DNA of 15,447 bases from Actinomycetota bacterium (GTDB lineage Bacteria > Actinomycetota > Thermoleophilia > UBA2241): the NCBI GenBank assembly GCA_003158705.1, contig PMKX01000055.1, positions 632 through 16,078 of the forward strand. The letters run 5' to 3'. Of the stretch, positions 7,560 through 14,862 are shown one piece after another. Within the stretch, counting starts at the first letter, position 1; the number at the start of each line of letters is the position of its first letter. Below the pieces are notes generated by a model. The model was not told where the DNA came from. It saw only the letters and a list, made by a program, of their open reading frames with translations, and searched no databases. Both the position numbers and the translations under genes were made by a program.

Positions 7560-8669
7560 TTATTCTTCGTCCTCCAAGGCAAGGCCCACAGCGATCGCCA
7601 GACGCGGCGCGATCGCCTCGAGCTCGACCGGCGACAACCCCGACTTGTTCTCGCCTATCGCGACGAGCGGGTTGCCGATCTCGACAGGCAGATGCAGCGC
7701 CTGCCCGAGGTACTCGTCGATGTTCCTCGTCATGCTGCCGTCGCCGGCTATGAGAATCTTCGTTATCTGACCGTCATGTTCCTGCGTGTGGTAGTAATCG
7801 ATGGAACGCCTGATCTCGTCCGAGAAGGTCTCGCAGGTCGCGTCCAGCACCTGATGGATATCACCGATGGTGTCTGGCTCAAGGTCACCGATGAGGCCCT
7901 CGGGAGCCTCGCCGCTGAGCCCCACCGTGGTACGTAGCACCTCGGCCTCTGCGGGCTTGATGCCACGATTGCTCACGAGCGCCTGTACGAGAGCGTCGCA
8001 ACCCAGGTTGATGACTCGCGTGAACTGCGGCAGGCCATCTACCGAGACCACCAGATTGGTGACCCCGGTACCGATGTTGACCAAGGCCGTAGACTCAGCA
8101 CGGTCGGTGGGAGCGCCTCGGTCGATAAAGGCGCCTTTGCGGGTCAACGCGCGTGCCAGGGCGAAGGCCTGAAGATCGATGCCCTCGATGGTCAGCCCGG
8201 CCTTGGTCGCCACCGCCATGAACTGGCCGATCATGTCCTTCTGGGCGGCCACCAGAAGGATCTTCTGCCGCAGGACGCCACCCTCACCAGCCACCGTAGA
8301 GAGCACCTGGTAGTCGAGGATGGCTTCCTCGACCGGTATGGGGATCGCTTCCTGAGCCTGGAACTCCACCGCTGAGCGCAGCTCTTTCTCGTCGATCTGG
8401 GGAAACTCAAGTGTGCGCACGACGATCTTCTGGTTGGCCACGCCGAGGCGCACGCGGCGACCGGCGAAGCGTCCCTCCTTCCAGAATGACTTGAGCTCGT
8501 TGGCAAGACCGTCGACATCGACGACCTCGCCCTCAAAGACGAGGCCCTCCGGTATGTCCCTCACGGCGACTGCCGTGAGCATCTGTGTGGTTCGCGAACT
8601 CTTGATCTGGGCCGCTGCGATCGACGACTGCTCCAGGTCCAGACCTACGCGCACCGCGTTCTTCGCCAT
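7560..8669 (-). CDS. pilM: Type IV pilus assembly ATPase-like protein PilM
   Basis: PilM is an actin/FtsA-fold cytoplasmic protein that binds the PilN tail and forms a ring under the membrane platform. The 369-residue product begins MAKNAVRVGLDLEQSSIAAAQIK, with the phosphate-1 loop VGLDLEQSS at 8-16. It continues with VRLGVANQKIVVRTLEFPQ and QEAIPIPVEEAILDYQV, both strongly PilM-like, and has the phosphate-2 type stretch LVNIGTGVTNLVV and the adenosine-motif region ILIAGDGS. The start is ATG 8669, with GGAG 5 nt upstream. The frame stays open to 8903, but that extension has no PilM resemblance and overlaps the previous gene. It probably opens a pilMNO(P) unit. Confidence 0.95.
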   Translation of the reverse strand: MAKNAVRVGLDLEQSSIAAAQIKSSRTTQMLTAVAVRDIPEGLVFEGEVVDVDGLANELKSFWKEGRFAGRRVRLGVANQKIVVRTLEFPQIDEKELRSAVEFQAQEAIPIPVEEAILDYQVLSTVAGEGGVLRQKILLVAAQKDMIGQFMAVATKAGLTIEGIDLQAFALARALTRKGAFIDRGAPTDRAESTALVNIGTGVTNLVVSVDGLPQFTRVINLGCDALVQALVSNRGIKPAEAEVLRTTVGLSGEAPEGLIGDLEPDTIGDIHQVLDATCETFSDEIRRSIDYYHTQEHDGQITKILIAGDGSMTRNIDEYLGQALHLPVEIGNPLVAIGENKSGLSPVELEAIAPRLAIAVGLALEDEE

Positions 8670-8845
8670 GACCACTCCACTCGCCCGTCGTGCCTTGCCG
8701 GGTTGTCGGTAGTTCGCGGAGATACCTTTAGAACGATGACTTCGCCCCGCAGCGCCGCAACCCTGCCCAGGCTGAGGCGATTGTTGGAGGACAACCCCGT
8801 GGGGCCGGCACGTAGGGCCCTGCTGAAGCCAACGCTGCGGCACCC
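8670..8845 (-). other. 176-nt intergenic gap before pilM
   Basis: This is the only sizeable gap inside the pilus operon, between the PilX-like gene and pilM. It contains a short GC-rich palindrome (CCCCACGGGG on the minus strand, 8795-8804) and a 5-bp stem nearby. I find no convincing promoter, terminator or known riboswitch. One frame stays open through it in phase with pilM, but the translation looks non-coding. Confidence 0.5.
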
Positions 8846-9997
8846 TCATTCGGGCGCCGCCACGACGACGCGCGCGCAGCCGGCAGGCGGCGCAGCGCGC
8901 CACCGCTGATCGAGCGAGACGTGAAGCTCAGCCCCGACGCTCAGACTCGCGGCCGCCAGCGAGCCGTCCAGAGAGAGCGGAGCTGCCACGGCGAGATCGC
9001 CCGTGACCACGAGAGCACCGGCAAAGTCGCAGCTGGCCTCATCGTCGTCGGCGACCACCGTCGCGTCGCCGACGACGATGAGCGTGAGCCCCGCAGCGGC
9101 GGGCGGGGCGGGGCGGCGGCCGACAATGCGCAGCCTTTGCCCTGCCTGACCGGCGCTCACGACGACGAGAAGACCAGTCGACGGCACACCGACGGCGCCG
9201 GCGCCGCCGAAGGCGGGCAGGCGGTCGAGGTGCAATGTGCCTGCTTCGAGCGCGGCGCCGGCCGATGTAGCGTGGGTGGCCAACGCCGCCACTTGCGGAG
9301 CCGCCGGCAACGTGACCAGCTCAGCCGGCGGCGGCACACCAGCGTGTGCATCGCTGTCGGTGAGCGCGCCACAGCCGGTGCCGTGCACCTCACCCGAGTC
9401 CGTGAAGATGCCGGCCGCCGCATGGACGCCCGCTTGCGGCCACAGCTCGGGGTGTGCGGCGTCGCCACTCCCCGCCCCGTCTGCGAACGTGATGAGCTGG
9501 CGGCCGAAGACGCTGCCGCCGGCGTAGACTCCGCAACCTGCGACGGTGGTGGGAGCAAGAACCTGCACATCCCCGGCCACCGTCACACCGGCAGGCAGCG
9601 CGTCCGGCACCAGCCACGCCTGGCAGGCACGCTGGACACACGCCGCACCACAGCGACCCACGACCTCCACCTGATAGACTGGTTGAGGCCGCGTGTCGGC
9701 ACTCGTGGGCGCCGATGTGCGGCAGGTGAAACTATAGCTCTCACCGCCAGGCAGACCGACCGTGACGGTGCCGGACGCCGAGCCGTCGTCGGCCCAACCC
9801 CAGCGCAGCCGCTCGAGCGCATCCGAGAGGCCCGTCTCGGCAGCCGCGCACGCAGCCTCGTTCTCTTGATCACCATGGGCCACATCCGCCGCCGAGAGTG
9901 CCACCGAAAGAAGAGCGCCGCCCGCCAGCACTGCCAACGCAGTGATGAGCAACACCCCGAGGATGGCGTAGCCGGCCTTGCGGTCTGCGCGGCTCAC
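8846..9997 (-). CDS. PilX-like minor pilin with large beta-rich domain
   Basis: The 383-residue product begins MSRADRKAGYAILGVLLI: a basic leader, Gly9, then a hydrophobic helix (about 10-33), as in PilX-type minor pilins that lack the Glu at +5. A cleavage after Gly9 by PilD is plausible. The remainder is much longer than usual for PilX. Residues about 125-380 are rich in V, G, A and T with repeating strand-like stretches such as VTVAGDVQVLAPTTVAGCGV and GALVVTGDLAVAAPLSLDG, suggesting a beta-solenoid. Nine cysteines are present. It starts at GTG 9997 overlapping the previous stop as GTGA. Its place after GspH-, PilV- and PilW-like genes supports a role in the tip or priming complex; a binding role of the large domain is inference. 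Confidence 0.8.
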   Translation of the reverse strand: MSRADRKAGYAILGVLLITALAVLAGGALLSVALSAADVAHGDQENEAACAAAETGLSDALERLRWGWADDGSASGTVTVGLPGGESYSFTCRTSAPTSADTRPQPVYQVEVVGRCGAACVQRACQAWLVPDALPAGVTVAGDVQVLAPTTVAGCGVYAGGSVFGRQLITFADGAGSGDAAHPELWPQAGVHAAAGIFTDSGEVHGTGCGALTDSDAHAGVPPPAELVTLPAAPQVAALATHATSAGAALEAGTLHLDRLPAFGGAGAVGVPSTGLLVVVSAGQAGQRLRIVGRRPAPPAAAGLTLIVVGDATVVADDDEASCDFAGALVVTGDLAVAAPLSLDGSLAAASLSVGAELHVSLDQRWRAAPPAGCARVVVAAPE

Positions 9998-10542
9998 TGG
10001 CACTCCCGCAAGGCCACATCCACCGTCGCTACCTCGGGCTTGCCGGCACCGTCCGCCGTCACACTGAGACGCACTCGGGCAGCCGCCACAAGGGCCGAGT
10101 CGGCAAACACGCCGTCGGCTTCGGGATCGAGCAACCTGCCGTCCTGGTCCCAAAGCTGCACGGAGAAGCCGCTGACTCTCTCCTGAAGGTAGCTCCCCGG
10201 CGCCTTGCGCCACAGAACGCGCCGCGATTCGTCCCATACGTAGGACACGACTTCCGGCTGCGGCACGTCCTTCGCCGGCACGACGAACGTGAGCGCGTGA
10301 CGTCCGCAGCCCACGCCGGCCGTAGTCAGACCGGTCGATCGCCGCAATTCGCAGACCATCAGGCGGCGAGCAAAGGCACCACTCGTGCACGCCTCGGCGA
10401 CCGTGGCACCGTGCAGCGCGCAGCATTGCACGTCGATCAGCCAGCACCAGCCTGCCGCAAGCAGTGTGGCGGTAATTGCCAGCGCGACCATGAGCTCCAC
10501 GAGGCCCAGGCCAGAAAGAGCCCGGAGGCGGCTCAGCGCCAT
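9994..10542 (-). CDS. PilW-like minor pilin
   Basis: The 182-residue product has a type III signal MALSRLRALSG followed by LGLVELMVALAITATLLAAG. Gly11 precedes the cut, Glu is at mature position 5, and the first mature residue is Leu instead of the common Phe. The mature domain has a stretch YVWDESRRVLWRK and ends RVRLSVTADG...VDVALRE, resembling PilW-type minor pilins, in which a pilin domain is followed by beta strands. It has seven cysteines, five of them within the first 100 residues. The ATG at 10542 overlaps the preceding gene by 10 nt. The exact pilin class is inferred from order and length. Confidence 0.8.
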   Translation of the reverse strand: MALSRLRALSGLGLVELMVALAITATLLAAGWCWLIDVQCCALHGATVAEACTSGAFARRLMVCELRRSTGLTTAGVGCGRHALTFVVPAKDVPQPEVVSYVWDESRRVLWRKAPGSYLQERVSGFSVQLWDQDGRLLDPEADGVFADSALVAAARVRLSVTADGAGKPEVATVDVALRECQ

Positions 10543-11138
10543 GCCGCCTGCCTGGTGACCGCGCCAGTAGGCAGCTCGGCGGCCGTGAAGACTCTCGTGA
10601 TGCTTGTGCGACAGGCACGTCCCGCCTCGCTCCAGGCGAGCGACACGGTCACGCGCAGGGCGGGTCCGGGCACCTCGGTCGCCTGGTCTGCCACAAAGCC
10701 ACCGACAAGCGGCTCGGGCAACGGCACCCAGCCCAGAGGGGTGCTGCGCACGAAGGTGGCCGCCGTGGTAAGGCTACCAAGAGGCCCAGGGGAGCTGGAA
10801 ACGAAGGTGCCCGCAGGCCACTCCGGGGTGCCCTCTGGGCAGTAGAACGCGCTATCGTGGTTGCGTGAGATGCAGGCATGCGGAAAGACCGTGAGCATGA
10901 GGTCTGCGTGCCCCTCGCCCGCGGCCACCGCCTGGCCGACGCGCAGGAACGGCAGCGAGCGCAGGTCCTCGACGGTGTTGGCGACCACCTGCTGTGCTTG
11001 CTGCTCGTGGATGCAGCGCACCGTCTGCCCTTGGGCGAGACTCACGATGCCCGTGACTGCGAGGACTGTGCAGGCCAACATCGCCACCGCCACCATGGCC
11101 TCGAGAAGCGAGAACCCCCGGCCGCTGCCTAGGGGCAT
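10533..11138 (-). CDS. PilV-like minor pilin
   Basis: The 201-residue product begins MPLGSGRG, then FSLLEAMVAVAMLACTVLAV: a short leader ending in Gly, Phe at +1, Glu at +5 and a hydrophobic helix, the prepilin signature recognised by PilD. FSLLEAMVA is the form usual in PilV/GspI-like minor pilins. Five cysteines are present, one within the helix. I chose ATG 11138; GTG 11147 (VRAMPLG) is an alternative with a three-residue longer leader. It overlaps the upstream pilin gene by 10 nt and the next gene by 10 nt. Confidence 0.82.
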   Translation of the reverse strand: MPLGSGRGFSLLEAMVAVAMLACTVLAVTGIVSLAQGQTVRCIHEQQAQQVVANTVEDLRSLPFLRVGQAVAAGEGHADLMLTVFPHACISRNHDSAFYCPEGTPEWPAGTFVSSSPGPLGSLTTAATFVRSTPLGWVPLPEPLVGGFVADQATEVPGPALRVTVSLAWSEAGRACRTSITRVFTAAELPTGAVTRQAAWR

Positions 11139-11584
11139 CGCACGCACCCGGTGAGCTGAAGAACGACGCGCGACGTCGCCTTTCCCCGAGTGAAGACGAA
11201 CGAGCCGGCCCGCGGCACCGACGACCCAGCCGCCGCGGGCCATCCGGCGGGCGAGAACTCGACGGCCGAGCCGGGGTAGTTGCTGCTGCATGCGCAAGCG
11301 CCCAGGCTCCCCTGCCGACAAACGCAGCCCTCGCCGCCGGTCTGGTCGCTGACGCTGTAGGAGCCATCGGCAGCGACGGTCACACGGACGTGCACCGCGC
11401 GCACTTGCGCTCGAGCTTGCGCCCAGCGCAGGACGACGGCCAGGTCGCCGGCAGCAGACGAGGCACTGGCCTGAGCGTGCACCACGGATGCCGCGGGCAC
11501 GACGATGGCGGCCAACACACCGAGAACGACGATCACCACGAGGAGCTCCACCATTGTGAAGCCGGCTCGGCGAGGGACACTCAA
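11129..11584 (-). CDS. GspH/FimT-like minor pilin
   Basis: The 151-residue product starts at TTG 11584, preceded by AAGGAGG with 5 nt spacing, a strong site that decides the start; no ATG or GTG fits the leader. The leader MSVPRRAG is followed by FTMVELLVVIVVLGVLAAIVVPAA with Glu at +5, a canonical prepilin. The mature part contains DLAVVLRWAQARAQVRAVHVRVTV, like the conserved helix and first strand of GspH/FimT pseudopilins. There are six cysteines: a CxC and a second CxC in the middle, and a CxxC at the very C-terminus. It is the first of four minor pilin genes in a row. Confidence 0.85.
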   Translation of the reverse strand: MSVPRRAGFTMVELLVVIVVLGVLAAIVVPAASVVHAQASASSAAGDLAVVLRWAQARAQVRAVHVRVTVAADGSYSVSDQTGGEGCVCRQGSLGACACSSNYPGSAVEFSPAGWPAAAGSSVPRAGSFVFTRGKATSRVVLQLTGCVRCP

Positions 11585-11778
11585 CGGCGCCTCCTTGCGC
11601 GAGTAGGTGCCGCACGCCTTGTGGCGGCGCACACGTCCACAGGAGGGTAGCCCACCGAGTCTCATCCGTGGAGGGTGACAGGGCACGGTTGGAGATGACG
11701 TTGGCGCCGCTCAGCGGTGATGGTCCGCCGGCGTGACCGTCGCCGGCGCCGCAGCGGCCCCGGCAGCACGGGCCGCGG
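11585..11778 (-). other. Intergenic gap between pilD and the minor pilins
   Basis: This 194-nt gap holds a 7-bp GC hairpin with a 7-nt loop (arms 11727-11733 and 11741-11747) 31 nt after the pilD stop, without a T tract, and the strong ribosome binding site of the following pilin gene. I cannot identify a promoter. Confidence 0.4.
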
Positions 11779-12591
11779 CTAGTGGGTGATCAGTCGCAGA
11801 TAAGCGTGAATGATCGGTTGGCCGAGAAAGAGGGCCACGACCGCCCCGGCGGCCAAGAAGGGTCCGAAGGGGATGGCGGTCTTCCCCGACTTGCCGGCGA
11901 CCGCCATAAGCAGAACGCCTGCCGCGGCGCCGATCACGAAGCCGATGAACAAGGCTGGAATCACCGCCGTCCCCAAGTACACGCCCATGCAGAGCGCCAG
12001 CTTCACGTCGCCCATGCCCATGCCTTCGACGCCGCGCAAGCGCCGGTAGACTTCGGCGATCACAAACAGGAAGAGAGCCGCAGCCAACCCCGAGACCAGC
12101 CACTCGAGCCAGTGATGCGGCTCGAGGACGATCATCAACGGGAGGCCGAGGGCCGCGACCGGCAGGACGATCACGTCGGGGATTATCTGCCACTCCATGT
12201 CGATCTCACTGACCATCACCAGCGCGGTCACAAACACGAGGTGGGGCACGATCAGCCACGACCAGCCGTCGTGCAGCGCCACGAGCACGTAAAGAAGCGC
12301 CGTGAGTCCTTCTACGATCGGATAGCGCGGGCTGATGGCCGCGCCGCAAGCCCGGCAGCGCCCGCGCAGCACCAGCCAGCTGACGAGGGGCACGTTGTCG
12401 TATGCCTTGATCTGCGTCTTGCAGTGAGGGCAGAACGAGCGCCCGCGCGCCACGCTGATCTTGCGCGGCAGCCGGTATGCCCAAGCGTTAACAAAGCTGC
12501 CCATGAGCAGCCCGTAGACCGCCGCCGCTATGATCAGTTCCGTCTTCAGAGTGCTTTGGCTCCCGGCCTCGGCAGTGCCACGGCGACCCAC
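11779..12591 (-). CDS. pilD: Prepilin peptidase / N-methyltransferase (A24)
   Basis: PilD removes the leader after the Gly of prepilins and methylates the new N-terminus. The 270-residue product has the N-terminal methyltransferase-type domain with two CxxC pairs (Cys54/Cys57 and Cys79/Cys82) around KAYDNVPLVSWLVLRGRC, then a multi-helix peptidase domain. Both catalytic aspartates are present: Asp131 in SEIDMEWQIIPD and Asp195 in GMGDVKL. IPFGPF (240-245) is the usual C-terminal motif. It starts at GTG 12591, 4 nt after the stop of the TPR-like gene. It is full length and should be bifunctional. Its substrates are the pilin at the right edge and the minor pilins downstream. Confidence 0.95.
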   Translation of the reverse strand: MGRRGTAEAGSQSTLKTELIIAAAVYGLLMGSFVNAWAYRLPRKISVARGRSFCPHCKTQIKAYDNVPLVSWLVLRGRCRACGAAISPRYPIVEGLTALLYVLVALHDGWSWLIVPHLVFVTALVMVSEIDMEWQIIPDVIVLPVAALGLPLMIVLEPHHWLEWLVSGLAAALFLFVIAEVYRRLRGVEGMGMGDVKLALCMGVYLGTAVIPALFIGFVIGAAAGVLLMAVAGKSGKTAIPFGPFLAAGAVVALFLGQPIIHAYLRLITH

Positions 12592-12595
12592 ACGC

Positions 12596-13339
12596 TCATC
12601 GGTAGCCCTGGAACAGCGCAGCTATGAGGTCGTTGAACTGCGCCGGCGACATGGTGCCCTGCAGGCTTGCCACGGCCTGCATGCGAGCCTGTTTGCCGGC
12701 CGGCAGGAGCTGGTCGAGCGCCGACACGGCCTTCTGCTCGGAGTACGTGTCGCCGGTGGCGTATATCTGTGCCCACAGGATCATGGCCTTGGCCCTCTGG
12801 CCGCCCTTGGCGATGAGCGTTGCCGCCAAGCGGGGCACGTACGCCGGCCTGCCCGGCACCGCGGCCGCCTTGGCATACCACTGCGCCGCCACGAGGTCCT
12901 TGTGGTTGCCGCGAGCGTACGTGTAGGCGAAGAATCCCAGATAGGCCGGGAAGCGCCAATCTTGCGGGTTGTTGTGAAAGCCACGCTCGAGCAGGGCGTA
13001 GCTGAGGTCGGGACGCCGCGCGTCGATGAGCGCGAAGGCTCCGAAGAGGTACGCTTGCTTGAACCCCGGGCTGAGCTGCGTGATGAGGTCGAGCATGGCC
13101 GGCAGCGAGTCGAAGCGCTGGTCGCCGCGCACGTGCTGGCCGTAGTACTGGATGGCGTACAGCCAGTAGACGTCGGCGACGGACGTGCGGTAGCTCGGCG
13201 AAAGGTCCAGGAAGAACTTCGGCGCAGGCACGAAGACGCGTGCCGGACTGCCGGCCTTGGCTGAGCGAGTCACCTGAAAGGCCACGATCACCGCCGCACA
13301 GAGCAGCAGCAGAAGCACCACGGACGCGCGGCGACGCAC
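12596..13339 (-). CDS. Membrane-anchored TPR-like protein linked to the ABC transporter
   Basis: The 247-residue product has an N-terminal membrane anchor (about 6-22) and an extracytoplasmic helical domain. Segments about 88-122 and 126-160, with alternating small and aromatic residues (SPGFKQAYLFGAFALIDARR; NPQDWRFPAYLGFFAYTYAR), look like two or three degenerate tetratricopeptide repeats. YWLYAIQYYGQH precedes them. The start GTG 13339 lies directly after the permease stop, with AAGGAG 7 nt upstream inside the permease. Translation is therefore coupled to the transporter, which suggests that they act together. I do not recognise a named family. By position it could correspond to PilG of the M. 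xanthus PilGHI set, but that is inference from synteny only. Confidence 0.75.
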   Translation of the reverse strand: MRRRASVVLLLLLCAAVIVAFQVTRSAKAGSPARVFVPAPKFFLDLSPSYRTSVADVYWLYAIQYYGQHVRGDQRFDSLPAMLDLITQLSPGFKQAYLFGAFALIDARRPDLSYALLERGFHNNPQDWRFPAYLGFFAYTYARGNHKDLVAAQWYAKAAAVPGRPAYVPRLAATLIAKGGQRAKAMILWAQIYATGDTYSEQKAVSALDQLLPAGKQARMQAVASLQGTMSPAQFNDLIAALFQGYR

Positions 13340-13340
13340 G

Positions 13341-14105
13341 CTAGAACTCCTTGCGACGGAAGATGACCGAGGCCAGCACCAGCACGGCGACGATGTATGC
13401 CGCCAGGTACCCGCCCCACAGGCCGACCTGCGACCAGTCAGGTGCGCCCTCGCCCACCACGGACGCCTTGATGTCCACCGCACTCAGGTTGGGAACCAGG
13501 ACGAAGACGACCCACGACAGACCCCTGAGGACGGCGCCATGGCCCAGACCGGTCAGCGACAGGACGTTGTGACTGAGCTGCCCGGCCACGAACACGCAGA
13601 TGCCTAAGACGCTCGCCAGAATGGCCGACGCTACGGTCGAGAACAGGATGGTCACCGCCATGATGGTGAGCAGCTGGAGGTAGATGAGGCCCACGGCGAC
13701 CGGCAACCACCCCGAAGGGTGTCCGGCCACGAACCAGTCGACGACGAACAAGAACAAGCCCATGCCCGCCATGACGGCCAACATGGTGGCCGCCAGACCC
13801 AGGAACTTGCCCCATATGAACTGCGTGCGGCCCACCGGCTTGGAGAAAAGCACGAACACGGTGCGCTTCTCGACCTCCTTGTGCACCAGGCTGGCGGCCA
13901 CGAAGACGGCCACGATGAGCCCGAACAGGCTCACGGCCACCAGCCCGAAGTCCTTCATCATGCGCCCTTGCTGTCCCAGACTGATGCTCGCCAGCCACAG
14001 GCTGGCCACGATCATGGACAAGGCGAAGAGCACGATCACGGCCAGCACCCGGTCGCGGATCGTCTCGCGGAACGTGTTGCCGGCGATGGCGAGCACGCGC
14101 CTCAC
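13341..14105 (-). CDS. ABC-2 type transporter permease
   Basis: The 254-residue membrane protein has about six to seven helices (near 19-41, 56-75, 102-122, 131-152, 153-175, 192-208, 228-249). HKEVEKRTVFVLFSKPVGRTQFIWGKFLG (75-103) is typical of ABC-2/NosY-like permeases, where the first cytoplasmic loop contacts the ATPase. It starts at GTG 14105, overlapping the ATPase stop as GTGA. With the ATPase and the TPR-like protein it forms a three-gene unit between pilin and pilD; comparable to PilI of M. xanthus by position. The transported substrate is unknown. Confidence 0.87.
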   Translation of the reverse strand: MRRVLAIAGNTFRETIRDRVLAVIVLFALSMIVASLWLASISLGQQGRMMKDFGLVAVSLFGLIVAVFVAASLVHKEVEKRTVFVLFSKPVGRTQFIWGKFLGLAATMLAVMAGMGLFLFVVDWFVAGHPSGWLPVAVGLIYLQLLTIMAVTILFSTVASAILASVLGICVFVAGQLSHNVLSLTGLGHGAVLRGLSWVVFVLVPNLSAVDIKASVVGEGAPDWSQVGLWGGYLAAYIVAVLVLASVIFRRKEF

Positions 14106-14845
14106 TTGCCCACCGTCCTGACGAAGAACGCCTCCAGGTCGCCGTCAGCGTCCGCCAGTGCGTCTTGGACGGCGCCCTGCCACACGACCTGGCCGCGGTC
14201 CATGATCGCGATGCGCGAACACAGCTCCGCCACGTCGGCCAAGATGTGTGAGTTGAACAGCACTGTCTTGCCGCGCCGGCGCAGCGCCTCGATGATGTGC
14301 TTGACCTCCACCCTGCCGAGCGGGTCGAGGCCGGTCATCGGCTCGTCGAGCAGCACCAGCTTGGGATCGTTGACCAGCGCCTGCGCGATGCCGATGCGCT
14401 GGAGCATGCCCTTGGAGTACTTGCGAAGCTGAGTGCCGCCGGCCGCCTCGAGGCCGACGTCGCTGAGGAGCCCGTCGACTCGCCGGCGCCGTTCGTGCGC
14501 CTCGATAGCGAACAGACGTGCGCAGAACAGGAGGAACTCGCGCCCGGTGAGGTAGTCGTAGAAGTACGGGTTCTCCGGCATATAGCCGACTTCGCCGAGA
14601 CCTTCGACGTTCAGCTCCACGGTGCCGGCCGTCGGGCGCATGAGACCGAGGACGACCTTGACGGTCGTCGTCTTGCCGGCGCCGTTGGGGCCCAGAAGCC
14701 CGAAGACGTCGCCCTCACGCACCTCAAGATCGACGCCTCTCAGGATCTCCCTGCTGCGCCGACGAAAGCCGGAGTGCACCGTCTTGCGCAGACCGGCCAC
14801 CTTCAGAGCGACCGGTCGGTCGCCATGGTCCGTCACGTTCGTCAT
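14102..14845 (-). CDS. ABC transporter ATP-binding protein
   Basis: The 247-residue ATPase has Walker A GPNGAGKTT (52-60), a Q-loop region in which Glu takes the Gln position (GYMPENPYFYDYLT, 87-100, common in ABC-2 exporters), signature YSKGMLQRI (143-151), Walker B KLVLLDEP with Asp167 and Glu168, D-loop GLDP and His200 in the switch. It should power the permease encoded next. It starts at ATG 14845 with no clear Shine-Dalgarno of its own; a six-codon ORF ends on it with an ATGA overlap. It lies 168 nt after the pilin terminator hairpin, so it probably has its own promoter in that gap or depends on read-through. By position it may correspond to PilH of M. xanthus. Confidence 0.92.
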   Translation of the reverse strand: MTNVTDHGDRPVALKVAGLRKTVHSGFRRRSREILRGVDLEVREGDVFGLLGPNGAGKTTTVKVVLGLMRPTAGTVELNVEGLGEVGYMPENPYFYDYLTGREFLLFCARLFAIEAHERRRRVDGLLSDVGLEAAGGTQLRKYSKGMLQRIGIAQALVNDPKLVLLDEPMTGLDPLGRVEVKHIIEALRRRGKTVLFNSHILADVAELCSRIAIMDRGQVVWQGAVQDALADADGDLEAFFVRTVGK

Positions 14846-14862
14846 GAGCGTTCGTTTGCCAT
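14842..14862 (-). CDS. Possible six-codon leader ORF coupled to the ABC ATPase
   Basis: ATG GCA AAC GAA CGC TCA TGA encodes MANERS. Its stop overlaps the ATPase start as ATGA, and GAGG lies 6 nt before its ATG, while the ATPase itself lacks a good ribosome binding site. It may serve translational coupling. It could also be chance; short ORFs of this kind are frequent. Confidence 0.3.
   Translation of the reverse strand: MANERS

Noticed and set aside
8670..8845. Cyclic di-GMP riboswitch before pilM
   Set aside because: Such riboswitches often precede pilus genes, but I could not find the conserved GEMM-I core or the tetraloop/receptor pattern.
8670..8903. N-terminal extension of PilM to 8903
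   Set aside because: The in-frame extension overlaps the PilX-like gene and has no PilM similarity; ATG 8669 has a ribosome binding site and gives the standard N-terminus.
8921..10186. Plus-strand open frame of 421 codons opposite the PilX- and PilW-like genes
   Set aside because: No recognisable motif, composition typical of antisense frames; the minus strand has prepilin signals, overlaps and operon context.
11727..11747. Terminator after pilD
   Set aside because: The hairpin stem is only 7 bp and no T tract follows; a real terminator cannot be supported, only noted.
13285..13339. Lipoprotein signal in the TPR-like protein (LLLC near residue 13)
   Set aside because: Residues before Cys do not fit the lipobox (no small residue at -1), and the hydrophobic segment continues past the Cys.
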